DNA from: Coriaria nepalensis
Taxonomy: Eukaryota > Streptophyta > Magnoliopsida > Cucurbitales > Coriariaceae
Length of the DNA stretch: 64,000 nucleotides
Assembly: GCA_027186245.1 (NCBI GenBank)
Contig: CP114499.1
Location: 3,663,001-3,727,000, forward strand
Reading direction: 5' to 3'
Under the pieces are notes generated by a model. The model was not told where the DNA came from and made no database searches. It saw nothing but the letters and a program-made list of their open reading frames with translations. Position 1 is the stretch's first letter; every line of letters begins with the position of its first letter. The position numbers and the translations under genes were made by a program. Positions 27,799-42,265 of this stretch are shown in pieces.

Positions 27799-28265
27799 GG
27801 AATGAATGAATTTCTAAATTTTAAAATACCCTCGAATATCATTGAATATACCTCATTGTTGGATCCCTCCAGAAGACAGAAAGCGTTAAAGTTAAATGTG
27901 ATGATGCTCTATTGTAATTCGTGGGGGTCTTAGCAGGTTTAGGTGGAGTGACTAGACATGGGTTGGTAAGGTTATTGTTGGCTTGAGTTCTCTATCATTT
28001 TCATGTTCAGTCCCTATTGACGAAGCCTTATCGTTGATGGAAGGATGCAAGTTGACTCTTAATAGGGGATTTACTCACAATGGGTGAATTCTGAAGTTTC
28101 ATGGTTAGATTGGAAAGTGGCCGATGTGTTGAGTTCAAGGAGAAAATGTTGAGCGTTGATGCTTTGAAGCTGGTACAAGTCAATAGATCAGCAAATATGG
28201 TCGTTGCTTGGGTGGCTTCTAGAAATAGATGGAGATGTGCCCAGATGATGGATGAGTTTCTTATC
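27799..28265 (+). pseudogene. LINE RNase H-like portion (3' part of split element)
   Basis: Across frames the translation reads KLNV, then EALSLMEGCKLTLNRG and VNRSANMVVAWVASRNRW, matching the RNase H domain that ends plant L1-type ORF2. It continues the element interrupted at 27075. Stops are present. Confidence 0.7.
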
Positions 28266-28269
28266 CTTT

Positions 28270-28945
28270 GTTAAACATAACGTTTACCCAAATGTAAAAT
28301 ATGGTGCATGCATATGACACCTCGGCCAAAATATCATGGCCAGATTTAAGTGTGGTAGGATTCTCAAGCTATTCAACAAAGCAACCATAGCATACAAGGC
28401 TTATGAATTTGATACATACTTCAATGAGAGAAGACTACAATAACCCGGTCTGGCAACATACCCTAAGACGACTGGTTTTGAATATTGGGTAAAAGCTCAT
28501 TTTAATGGTGTTCGGTACGATATAATGACTAATAATATTGCATAGTCTCTTAACACTTCGTGGAAGATGTGTGTGACTATCCAATTATAGCCTTACTCGA
28601 TAGTATCAAGAAGATGATGACTACTTCATTCTACAACCGATGAAGTGTAGCACACGAGACAAGTATATCATTGACACTTGAGGTAGAGAAAACATTATAG
28701 AGAAGACATAATAAATCAGTAACAATGAAAATTGATAAAGTGAACATAGATACATTTAAGGTGACAGGTTACACATGTAGGATGTTTCAATTTCCATAAG
28801 TTATCGTGTGCTCATGCTATAGCAGCTTCGAGCCACGAAAATATTTCACCACACGCATTACGTGCAGAATACTATATGACTTTGAATTGGAGGCGAGCTT
28901 ATGTAGAATCAATTTATCTTATACTAGCGATCGATGATTAAGAAT
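28270..28945 (+). pseudogene. Mutator-like (MULE) transposase fragment with SWIM zinc finger
   Basis: Frames joined show HLGQNIMARFKC, ATIAYKAYEFDTYFNERR, GFEYWVKAHFNGVRYDIMTNNIA, and a SWIM zinc-finger-like part, CRMFQF..SCAHAIAAS, followed by ALRAEYYMTLNWRRAYVESIY. These are C-terminal motifs of MuDR-type transposases. The catalytic N-terminal half is missing, and stops interrupt the frame. Confidence 0.8.
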
Positions 28946-29125
28946 TTCTGAAAACTCTTCGGTCACTTTAGGGTTTAAGAGTTTAGGTTGTAAGGGGTTT
29001 ATGTCATCGGGCAATGCTACATATATCCATCAACCAATCGATTCTAAGTCTCTTATCTACAAAACTGATGGCTTAATGGGTGAACTAACTCCCAACCATC
29101 AAGCCATCGTTTTTAGAAGTCACAG

Positions 29126-29258
29126 ACTTACAATATCATATTGATCAAACTTACAATATATTTATAGAATTTACAATATCATATTTATCAAACTTACAAT
29201 ATATATCAAACTTACACTATCATATTTATCGAACTTACATATATCAAATTACAAAATT
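29126..29258. repeat. Short tandem repeat of 'aacttacaatatcatatttatc' type
   Basis: About five imperfect copies of a 20-35-bp AT-rich motif containing CAAACTTACAATAT lie between the MULE fragment and the Ulp1-like fragment. Confidence 0.75.
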
Positions 29259-29290
29259 ATCACAAAATCAAAATTTTATTTATCAATATA

Positions 29291-29749
29291 TTAAATGTCT
29301 ATATATTTTTTATATATATCACATGTTATTTGATACTGGTGAAAACTCATACGGTCATCATAAATTAGGTTTACATCTAAATATGCATAGTGATACTCTA
29401 AATATTTCAACATATACACCTCACAATCCCTTTTTAATATTGATGTGTTATCATGCAATCTAGTGAACACGATTATTTCCAATGGTTTATGGCTGACTCA
29501 GATCCATCGCTCCTTAACAAGTAAGAGATTATCGTGCTCATCGAAATTAACAATTTTAATAGAGAGGCTATGCATGACCCCAATATTACATTTATGAATG
29601 TCTATGACCAAGGCCGCCCAATATTCATCCTTGATGTTGTAAGGGATGTACAAATGGTCTACGTGCCTCCATGAAATTCCAACGAGTGGTGCCTCACCAT
29701 CGACGTACGACTTCATCAGAGAGTCATCTAGAAATGCATACTTTCTCAA
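29291..29749 (-). pseudogene. Ulp1-type (C48) cysteine protease fragment, MULE-associated
   Basis: Two reading-frame pieces on the minus strand (29749-29498, then 29482-29291 after a stop) give WRHVDHLYIPYNIKDEYWAALVIDI and RDCEVYMLKYLEY. These match the His- and Cys-containing parts of Ulp1-like domains carried by plant MULEs. The Cys of the DCGV-type box is kept. The catalytic His is replaced by Tyr (EYW instead of HW), and the expected Asp of 'YDS' is His (MHS). It is thus both truncated and catalytically dead. Confidence 0.75.
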
Positions 29750-30560
29750 TATTCCTCCTTCAAGTTCTTGAGTGTCTCATTCCAATATATATATAGGAAC
29801 TGAGGGAATATATGATCTACGAAAGCGATGGATTAGTCAAGCACGTCATTAAATTGATCCATAGCAGAAACATATATTCGTCTACGTGCTACGACCACAA
29901 AGTAAAATAATAATAATAAATCAATTACGCTTATTAGTTTTTAAGAAATTTATTAATGTATACAAAATAGTTTTTAAAAATAGTTTTGAATGCTTAGACT
30001 ATCTAGCCACGACGAGCGATGTAATATCCTCTGATCTTTATCGTACTTTTGGCCATCAAAACTTATGATCAGATCCCTGATAGAGAAAATTCAAGTTCTT
30101 ATAAGCAAACAATGTTATAAATAAAATAAATCTTAAATGAAGTTAAAGTTTAAGAAAAAAATACGTACTTTACATTGTCAGTCTCTAGCCATTATTGCAT
30201 ATCTCTCTTGTTATCCTCATTCGGGATAAGAAGCGGAGTCACCGATAATCCCTTCTTCTTTTTATATTTCGCTTCTTCTCAATGTCTATAAAGGGAGACG
30301 TGAGAGCTAGAGCATGCTTCTTCATTCTTTAACCCCATTTGATCTCAATAATAAGCAGGATCACATGCATTTCCACTGACTCCTCTACAAATTTCTCTTT
30401 TGGTAGTAGTGATGTAACTATGGCAGTCGATATAAGATGCGGCGACATTTAATGGACCATCAGAGATGTGATAGATATTGGCGAGTATGAGAGAAATTTA
30501 AAGGAAACCGTCCCATCTTTGATATTTATAAGCATCTTCTCTATCTCTCACATATGTATG
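29750..30560. other. Unassigned, probably transposon-derived
   Basis: No family could be assigned. It lies between the Ulp1-like and gypsy fragments and may be the decayed upstream part of either. Confidence 0.35.
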
Positions 30561-30566
30561 TTCATA

Positions 30567-30990
30567 TCATCTCTCAATTCTCTGAAAATCCACCGCACTT
30601 CCCGAGTCGACCAAAACTCGGTGTATTATAGTGGTTGAGACATTTTCTGAGATGACTAGGGCATCATTATGGGGGTATACAACCCCTTTCTTATCCAAGT
30701 GATTGAAAGTGATGTCCACTGGCGCCTTATTATGAAGGATCGCCAAAATAGAGAACACTTCAATCTATGTTAAACTCCTCAGCCATTTATTTCTCTACCG
30801 ACCCGAGTCTCCTCTCTCAGGTCCTCCCACAATCATCTGAATCTTCCCCACAACATTTTGCTGTCTCAGGTTATTTTCCTACCGATCATCTTCCCTCTTC
30901 AAATGCAAGCAATCTTCTGTCTTATGACCATGATTTGCGTGGTATCTATAATAAACTTTTCGGTCTCGCTGAGCCGGTGCACTCTTAAGC
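30567..30990 (-). pseudogene. Ty3/gypsy gag-protease fragment
   Basis: On the minus strand the zinc-knuckle-like region reads YYRYHANHGHKTEDCLHLK (about 30955-30895). After a frame change, a protease piece reads VVYPHNDALVISENVSTTIIHRVLVDSGSA (about 30690-30590), with the DSG active-site triad. Gag and protease are out of frame and the rest of the element is missing. Confidence 0.75.
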
Positions 30991-31794
30991 TGCTCAGAGG
31001 GTTTGAATAAGTTGTGGTTTTTGTAGCGGTTATATATCACATCGATTTTGGCTACGACTCTAATTCTGGAAACTTATGTTAGAGGATCTTGTGATATCTC
31101 TTCGGTTGAGAAAGGTTCTGTTCTTTATGTGAGCTAGAAAAAAAAAAAAAACGTAAATTTTCATCAAAAACTACATTATAAAACTATTTGTGCTCCTTTC
31201 AAAGTAATAAATTGTTGATCAAAAAAAAAATTTTCTCCGTTTTCCTTGCTAACTCCGAGTTGGGTTTCTTGCTTGGAAGAATTTCACATATAAATGTAAA
31301 TGCAATAAATAAATTAGATTCGTAATTCTACAAATTCCAACCAAACATGTCATTAATAAATTTGTATATTTATTCTAAATCGTAAATTTTTTTCGAAGAA
31401 AATCAGCCTCCAATACAAGCAGAGCTCGTGAACTTTACAGCAAATCAGAATGGCTCTCATCTACAGCTCAATCAGCTATTTAACACCTTCATCTAACAAC
31501 CATAACGAACTAAGGAATGCTTCTTGAAGCCAATATAAATATAACACGTGTCATTTATTTAATTGCTTCTTCTATTCCGATGAAGAGAGCACGTGAGTTG
31601 CATGTGTAATCAATAGAAATATAACATGTGTCCATCTTTTAATCGCTTTTTTATTTATTTAAATTCCAATTATTTAAATATCCCCGATATTTTGTTTACT
31701 TTCATCTTGGCCTTCCAAAATTCGACCGTTACAAAATATATAACTACATAATTAAATTATATAAACCCCTCCAATCTTAGTAAATAGAACTAAT
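30991..31794. other. Intergenic DNA, no gene seen
   Basis: A-rich tracts at about 31138 and 31220. 31535-31640 contains two similar AACACGTGTC/AACATGTGTC patches about 85 bp apart. Nothing coding is recognised. Confidence 0.4.
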
Positions 31795-32690
<896 letters not shown>

Positions 32691-32995
32691 GATTTCTTTT
32701 TTTATTTTTTTGTTTATTTTGTTTTGGAAGGTGCATGGATTAGCGCTATATTGTCATATTTGAGTACAAATAAACTACATAGGATTTAACAGATGCAGTT
32801 AATGAGTTGTTGCATTTCTATGTTCAATATAAATTGACTACGAAAATTGCAACACATGTAGTTATTAAGTTGGTATATGTCTTTAGTTTTATTTCATTTA
32901 GTTTCTTAAATAATAAATATGATTAAAATGGACATAAATATTTTTCTCCCATTTTTGAAGTATATATTGTCATGCACTGTTTGATTATGGGTTAA

Positions 32996-34243
<1,248 letters not shown>

Positions 34244-34320
34244 TTTTTTGTTTCTTTTTTTCTGTTATGTGTTTTCTTGGGTTTTTTTGTTTCTTGAAAG
34301 TGGGACTGGGCATTGAATAC

Positions 34321-34345
34321 ATATATATATATATATATATATATA
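34321..34345. repeat. (AT)n microsatellite upstream of CXE15-like gene
   Basis: About twelve AT units, roughly 80-100 bp before the start codon. It may supply the TATA element. Confidence 0.9.
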
Positions 34346-34399
34346 GACATATATCGTACGCACGAAGCTGATTGCTGATATATAAATTACATAAAATGA

Positions 34400-35839
34400 T
34401 ACATGATATTCATGCATGCAATAAATAAATGTGTATATATTATTATCATCTGTATGGATATGAAGGGGTGGATGGAGGAATGAGTCAAGGAGCAACGAAT
34501 CTCAAACCTTATCAACAGTATAATTAATCGGAGAAACCTATTTTTAATACGAGAGTTAGGTTTGGAAAAAATATACATGATATTAGAACCACATTAAACA
34601 TAAACTAATCATGTCGTCGTTATAGATGAAAGACTTCCCATAATCTTCGTTTATAAATATTCGGATGCCACAATCATGGCGGCTCTTACTTTGTTGAGGC
34701 TCTAGACGAAATTATAATTTAATGGGATATTTAAGCTAAATTAAAATAAAATTAAGGGAATGTAGACAACTTTTTTACTCTAAAAACTAGTTGAAATAAT
34801 ACTATTAAATTCTTTTATTAATTATTTATTTATTATTTTTCTCAATAAACATATATATGCAATCAAAATTTAAGACCCTTTTAAATATTTTTTAATAAAA
34901 TCCTAGATAATTGTCTCTCCCGCCAGGAATTTACCTTAAAAAACCACCGGATATGATGATTGTCTTCTCTAGAAATGGGAATATCCCTTTTTCTTCCTAG
35001 GTTACATCATAACGTGCAAAAAGAATGTTTTAACCGGGAAAGAAAAACTCATTGTAACGCACACTAATCTGTGGTGTTTTCTTTCATTATCCTTACAGTT
35101 AAGGCTTTCCGACCGGAGTTTAGCTAAACTGACGTTTCAGATTAAATTGGATTCTAGAATCCAGGAATCCAGGAATCTTTCATTATCCTTACAGTTAAGG
35201 CTTTCCTCGTTGAAGATGAATCCAGGAATCCTGCTGCCAGGACAAGAATAACAAACTCAGTCGAGTTTGGAAGCGTGTCTAATCTATTTTCTTCATTTTT
35301 TATATTTAATCTTTATTCTGAATTTGAACGCTACAACCTGGGATGATTTACGATACAACTGATAGCTTTCTCAGATCCAAGAAGATCTAGCATCATCAAG
35401 CAAAAGGATCTTTACAGCAACACATGAGAGGGAGGGTGGGTCCCACGCACCGCTCTGTGTCTGTGCAAGTATATGTATAGGTCCACGGGAACATCCATCT
35501 TACTAAAGATATATGAGCCTCAACTCTCAAGAGCAAATAAACATAAAAATCGGATCTAAGACTGATCATGATCGACAACCAAAAGTTACTACGAGTCTCC
35601 TCGAAAGATACTATGGGGCATAATGTGATTTCCCAGCCTGGCATTGTCCTCTTTTTTTCTTTTCCCCCAAACACACTCTCTCTCTTTTGCCAATGCCTAG
35701 CATAGGTTCAAAATACAATGTAATTGGAGATGCTTATCTTTTTCCTTTGTCTCATTCATACTAGAAGAAAATGAAAACATACCCGGTTTGCTTCCCCTAA
35801 TGATTCCGATAAAGGATGTAAGGACATAAGGGGAAGCTG
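34400..35839. other. Intergenic DNA between CXE15-like and DLD genes
   Basis: Contains a repeat-like stretch at about 34675-34930 (GGCGGCTCTTAC..GAGGCTCTAGAC) resembling one near 45010 and loosely the 19130-19981 element. A perfect 30-bp direct repeat is listed separately. The part close to 35840 is DLD 3' UTR or flank. No additional gene is supported. Confidence 0.4.
35081..35206. repeat. Perfect 30-bp direct repeat, 96 bp apart
   Basis: CTTTCATTATCCTTACAGTT plus ten more bases occurs at 35081-35110 and again at 35177-35206. A shorter GAATCCAGGAATCC repeat lies between and after. This points to a local tandem duplication. Confidence 0.9.
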
Positions 35840-38800
35840 TCAGAAACAAATATGTGGAGGGATGAGCTTTCCTGGGTTCATGATATTATTAGGATCTAAA
35901 GCTGTCTTTATTCTTTTCATTGCAACCAAAGCCTCCAATCCAAGTTCCTTCTCAAGATACTGCAAATACAAAAACAAAGACAAAATAAATGAATAAATCA
36001 GAGCAGTAGTAGTTTACAGTTTCAAGAATATAACACCAGGCACTCAGACTTGAATCCGGTGTCAGAAAATTCTAAATCATTTATGTCGACCATTCAAGAG
36101 TAGACGCAATTAATTTCAGTCATCTTAATTTCTGATCCGATATGAGTGCCAAAATTATGCTATTCTATAACTATAATATGTCATGCAAATATATATGTCT
36201 AGGTAGTAGTGAGGATTCCCTTCCTACGTCTATCAAATCTCGCTTACAGAATGATAGGACTGGAATTCCCTACATTAGGTTGTAAGGCATTTTTTTTTCC
36301 CTTCAATAAAGTCTCTCTAGTTATTAAAAAAAAAGTACATATGTCAAGATATATTATTACCTTCATTTTCCCGGTACCAACACCATGTTCGCCAGTGCAT
36401 GTTCCTGCTCAATAATCAATGAAACAAATGTCTAAGCAAGCCACAATTTGTTTTTACTGGATCACTGTAGATTTATCAGAGAAGTAACATTGGTAATATT
36501 CAATGTGTGATTACAAGATTAGTGGGGTACCTTCCATTGACAAGGCACTATGGACCATAAAATGGTTAAGTCTTTCTGCTTCTCGCCGTTGTTCTTCTTG
36601 GGCTGGGTCAAACAGGATTACAGTGTGGAAGTTCCCATCGCCAGCATGAGCAATTACTGTGCTGTGGTCAGGAAAAATGGGAAATCATTAGAAAAAGAAA
36701 ATGCGATGGAACTATAAATACTAAGAATAATGTAATTATGATAAGACATACCAAACCAGTGGTGATGCATCCAGCTTTTGTTTGGAGCTTGATATTAGGT
36801 CTGCAAGGTGAGATAGGGGAACACATACGTCCTGTACACAAAACAGGTAGAAGTATATAATAATGATAATATTAATATAAAGAAAAAATGCAAAAGCTAA
36901 AATGGCTGGCCCTTAAAGAGCATAAGCAAGAATGTACGTGGTTTAAGTGTAAGAAATATTAATAATTCATAAGAATGCAATTCATGATTTAATGACCCAA
37001 AAAGATTTCAAAGTTTCTTTCAGTATATAATAATGATAATAAAAATAAAAGGCAGAAGCTAAAATGGCTGGCCCTTAAACAGCATAAGGAAGGATGTACT
37101 TGGTTTAAGAATGTATGAAATATTGATAATTCATAAGAATGCAATTCATGATTTAATGACCCAAAAAGATTTCAAAGTTTCTTTCTTCTTCTTTTCACTT
37201 TCCAAACAAAGAGCAGATATATTATGTGACAAATAACAGTTAAACTATCGGACAGAAAACTCAGATAAGGGCTGAAAAAGCAGATTCTGAAATCAATGTT
37301 GACATAAATTTCTACCTGGTTAAGGGAAGAGAGAGGTAACTCACCGTAATCATTGCCTCAGAATTTGGTACGAGTGCAAAGCAAGCCCAGAGTGCCTCCT
37401 TCCTTATCTGCATATGACCGACTCTTTGAGCTGACCAGAGTAGCAATTGGAAATGAAAACTTATGAATCAAGCGTCTAACCAGATTCCTAATACTATGTC
37501 ACAAACAGATAGATATAGAAAGGATAATGGAAAAGAATAGAGATACAATATGAGTGAAGACAAAAATAAAAAATAAAAAATGGCCGTGCCTGTCATAGAT
37601 TGCCGATGGAAAAGAGAGAAATTATAGTTTAAAATGATCAAATAGTAGCCTAGATCCACTATGGGGGCACTTGGTTCGATTCTTTGAGCGGGAATGTAAT
37701 CAAAATGAATAACATTCTTCCGCTTGGTTCGATTTATCAAAATCGAATTATTTTCATTCCTTTAGCACCCAATATGGGGAATAATCCATTCCTTTTAAAA
37801 AAACACCTATCTTTCGAGAGGAATAGAATCGCCCATTCATTTCCGCACGGTACTTCACATAATATTTAAATTTTGCTAGGTCCATAGGTAATTTTTAAAA
37901 CTTTTTTCTTCATGTAATATTCACACTTTTTTAAAAAGGGGAATACAAATCTTTTTTTTTATGGCTCATTCCTTGTATAACCAAAGAGACGGGTTTAACA
38001 TCACTAATTTCATTCCCCTTCATTTCCATTCCTTAGTCCATTTTGTTCTCCCTTGGGGAATCGAACCAAGCGCCCCCTAAATGTTTGTATAAGATAGAAC
38101 TAGTTACACAGACCCCTCCTTAGAAATTAAAAAACAACTAGAAGTGGAAGATCTCAGGGTTAATAACCTACAACCTATGCAAGACATTATCATTCAGAGT
38201 AACTTGTACCTTCCAAAGTTCTTTCTTAGCTTCTGGATCTTCAGCAAATACAAAATCCGAGCCATAGTGCTCAGAGACTATCTTCTGAACAATTTGTGTT
38301 TGTTCACGAGAATATGCCTCTACAAGAAAGAAAAATAAGAAACAGATCATCAAGGGAATCACTCAGTACTCTAGCATGGTATAATATTCAGATTCCTCAT
38401 TCATCGATACTATTTCTTGTTGATTCTGACTGAATAAAGATCCCATAATTTGTCAGAGGTGAAAATTTTTACTCCACTAAGCCAAGTAATAGACGACGAT
38501 GAGTATTGCCACAACGATAGAAAAATCAATGAAGTTCAGAACAATACGATCTTGTTTCACCTGTGCCTATGAATTCAAACATTAGAGTTGGAGTTTCGGG
38601 AAAATTCTTTCCATTGGCATTATTGATAGCCCTCACTTGGACCTCATCCATCAGCTCTATTCTTGACACCTAAAAAAGACGAGCAGAAAAGTGTCATGAG
38701 ATGAGATATGGAGGAAATGGGGAGCGAGCTTTAAAGCTAAAATCTACCTGTATTCCGGACAACATAGTGGCAATGGCAACATCTGCTGCATCCTTAATGG

Positions 38801-41800
38801 AAGGAAAATTACACATGGCAACCTGTGACATCATTTACTAAATAAGCAAAGAGCATCTCATGCAACACATCCAATTGGAAATTAGTAAGATTGCGTTATT
38901 TTAATTAATCAATAGGAGATGATTTCATCATGGTACAAATGGGCATACAAGAGACTACCTACACTAATATTTCAAAAAGAAAAAAAAAAAAACTTAATAA
39001 GTACGAGTGAGATTGCACTTAAACAGTATTGAACTCACATTATTTTGGATAAAACTTTCAACATTGTATCACACCAAAATTATACTCAACGAGAAGGATT
39101 CAATTACAGAGATTTGGTTGCAATCAGAAATAACACAAGTAACATAACAAATTTTAGAGTGAATTTAGAAAACTAAATGCTGCCAACAGAAGTAGAAGAA
39201 GAGAGATAGGGGTACCACTGAATATTTTGGAATCTTTTGGAGTCTAAGAGTAGCTTCTGTTATAACACCAAGAGTTCCTTCACTTCCAATCATTAGGCGG
39301 GTTAAATCGTACCTAGTTACATGTTTCATCAAAACGATAGATTCAGAAAAATGGTACCTAGCATGAAAAGTATCAAATGATTATGTTCAAAGAGATTAGA
39401 AAACAAACCCCGCAGCACTCTTTCGAGCACGAGATGCAGTCTTGACAACATCTCCATCGGCAAGGACTGCCTGGACAGTAGTTATTATAAGAAATGCAGC
39501 ACTCTGAGGTTGAGACAAAAATAACATAATGATATCAAACCTTGAGACTGATGACATTATCCCGCATGGTACCGTACCTACATGCTAGAATCAAAATCAT
39601 TAAATCGTATTTTTTTTTTTGGGCGGTAAAGAAAATCATATTAGGCATTTTAGTCACAACTATCTTTCCTTACTTTAAAGTAGCACATTCTTGCATACCA
39701 ACATCATTAGCATGGAAGACACCTACAGATAAAGAGAGCAGTACCTTACAGCTAATGAACCAGAGCAGCGTGTAGCACACATGCCCCCTATTGTTGCACC
39801 AGGACCTGCCACAAAAGGTGCACTTAAATCAAATTCACCTGAAACTAAAAACCAGACTACATAGCATTTTACAAATTCCAACTTATTCTAGCTTAAAGCA
39901 ACAGAGTTTTAAGAAGTAAGCAAAAACAGTAAATCAGAAATATCTTGTTAAGAACAATTCAAGAATCTGAAAGAAATGCACCTGGGTCAAGAGGAAAGAA
40001 TAAACCATATGGTTCCAAGTATTCATTAAGTTCCATCCATCCAATCCCAGGCTCAACAACCACATCCATGTCTTCCACATGTAATGCTTTGACTTTCTGC
40101 AAATGTCCATAATTAATTCACAATAGCCAAGACAGGAGTAGAAGAAGTATACAGGAAACGCATAAAAATATATTATTTAGGTAAAACTTCCAGCAATATC
40201 TGCTGCAACTACAACTCCTCATGCATAAATTATTTTGGTGAAATAGTTTCTGCTATAACCAAGGAAGCACAGATAGAGCTAAGAAACTTAAGTTACACGC
40301 TGAGAAAAATATCATGCACAGAGTCAGTTTAGAAATAAAGCCAAAACGTACATTCATCAATGACATATCAATACAAACACCTCCACTGGGAGACAAGGTG
40401 TGACCCTCAATCGATGTAGCTCCACCATACGGCACAATAGGGACCTGCTTATGGAGAAAAGTAAATGCACTTTAGCACACAATTGAATAGATCAAAGCTG
40501 ATATCCTATCACTGGGTTAGTAAGAGGAACAAATGACAGTAACTAATCAAGGTCTTGCAGTGCAGTGATTAGAGTCTCGTCATTTTTGAGTGAATGAAAA
40601 TACAAATTATACAATCCTCAATCTCAAAACTTGGCACTTCAATGGGCAGTATATATTCAAAGTCCAATTAGTATAACGATCAAAACTGAATTAATAATAC
40701 AACATTATTATTATAATAATTATTATACACAGTAGGGAAACATGGACCTTATGTTTGTTGCACAATTTCACTATTTTCGAAACTTCCTCCTCAGACCTGC
40801 AATATAAAAGTTGGAATGTATATTGTTAATTAGATTATCGAGGATAACCCAAAAATAGGAAATAAGCAATAACATGATTCTATGTACTTAGACAAAGATA
40901 CTTCCTGTGCTTCTTCAAATTTGTAGTAAATGTGTAAAATAGAACACAATTCTAGGCATCATCTTCAAACCAAATTATTACAGCTAAGACTCTTAAATGC
41001 AAGTAAATGTAAATGCTCATGACTTGGACAGGAAAATACATAAAAGGTAAATCTTAGTTATTTTGGTTGAACTTCACTATTTAATATCAGACAATGATGA
41101 AATAACAAGAATATAAAGAATTCATCACACCTGGGAAAAACAACCACATCTGGGATATTAATTGCTTTGTGAAAGCTGTTTTGTGGTTTTCCATGGACAT
41201 ACCTCTCATCATAATCTAATGTCATGTTATCCTGTAAATAAATTGACATAAGCCATCTTAAACAGTATGTACTCACAAAAGAAAAATGCCAATCGAATTC
41301 CCAAATATTGAAAAAGAAATGAAACTATGGAATTCCACACTTCTATATCTGAAGCCCAGTCAGTGTAAATATTCTAAGTTTCCATTTCCTCCTTGCGAAT
41401 CCAGTAATGAGACTACAGAAACAAAGACATCGTACAATACTTGACAGATAGCCTTTAATTCATCGATAAGCTCTTGCGGGGCCTCTTTGTGTGAGCCTTT
41501 CACCACATACTCAGTGCTGTCTTTGCCCCCAGTGCTGATTCCTCTGTCACCAAAAGATAAACCAGAACCAATTAGTAAGGAGGAATCTCCAAATTATCTA
41601 AAACTGAGCTCGGACTTTCGTCAATGATTGTTAATAAGGAGAAGAAAACTTGCATTAATTTGTTTGGAAGATAAGAGCATTAAAGCACATGGAATTCGGA
41701 AAAAATTTCAGCATCGGAAGTCGGAACCAGATAATGCGGTAAACACTAAAAATGGATTGAATGGCACGTACATAATGCGTTTTGAGTCTTTGATAATCGA

Positions 41801-42265
41801 ATTAACGAGCCAAAAAAGAACACAGGAGGAATAAATTATTAGTTAAAAAAATACAGCTAAAATAAATATTTTCGGTCACTGATTCAGTAAAATTAACTTA
41901 GAATATCGCTTTTATCAGCCCCTCGCCACAAAATCCACCATTTCAGAAGATCAAAAAGAACTCGACATGAAAACAGAGTAAACTCACCGAGCTTCTATAT
42001 CAGATGCGTCACAGAGCGAAGGATTGTTTTGGAGCTGAAGCGCGGCAAGTGATCCAGTAGAAACAGCAAGAGCGATTGGAAGCAAAGAGCTTGACCATAG
42101 CCTTTCAGTTCTGCGACTCCGATGATACGTTTCGAAAGCGGTTGCAATCGGAGCGCTTTGACGCTTGAATGTAAAGAACGGCGAGCTCCTGCAATAGAAG
42201 GAGGAGAAGTAGATCAAACACTTGGACGAAGAACGAATTCGGTCAAACCAGGAAAAGAACGCCAT
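35840..42265 (-). CDS. DLD: D-lactate dehydrogenase (cytochrome), mitochondrial
   Basis: FAD enzyme of the VAO/PCMH family that oxidises D-lactate from methylglyoxal detoxification and passes electrons to cytochrome c in mitochondria. Eighteen exons (minus): 42265-41988, 41543-41441, 41231-41131, 40796-40748, 40444-40352, 40096-39982, 39805-39745, 39577-39541, 39470-39409, 39312-39216, 38822-38748, 38669-38561, 38319-38210, 37407-37345, 36831-36752, 36661-36531, 36404-36361, 35959-35840; 1728 nt, 575 aa, every phase fits. The N-terminus is a basic, Ser-rich presequence. FAD-binding motifs include [33 protein letters not shown] and [14 protein letters not shown]. The C-terminal FAD-oxidase part has AHAGDGNFH and [12 protein letters not shown], ending in [10 protein letters not shown]. 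Length matches Arabidopsis DLD (about 567 aa). One intron carries a MITE and another a 170-bp tandem duplication. Confidence 0.97.
36852..37188. repeat. 170-bp tandem duplication in a DLD intron
   Basis: Two units begin AGTATATAATAATGATAAT at 36852 and 37022 and run in parallel through GCTAAAATGGCTGGCCCTTA and ATTTAATGACCCAAAAAG. They differ by a few small indels. The repeat lies in the intron between exons 14 and 15. Confidence 0.9.
37663..38077. mobile_element. MITE (PIF/Harbinger-like) in a DLD intron
   Basis: A 415-bp insert with 20-bp terminal inverted repeats: GGGGGCACTTGGTTCGATTC at the left and, on the other strand, GGGGGCGCTTGGTTCGATTC at the right (19 of 20 identical). The G-rich ends suit the PIF/Harbinger (Tourist) type. 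Flanks are TAT at the left and TAA at the right, a near match to the 3-bp target duplication of that group. It lies in the intron between exons 13 and 14. It has no coding capacity. Confidence 0.85.

Noticed and set aside
27167..27933. Long open frames across the CACGAC-rich element
   Set aside because: They arise because the repeats lack stop codons; the translations are Arg/His/Cys-rich repeats with no conserved family.
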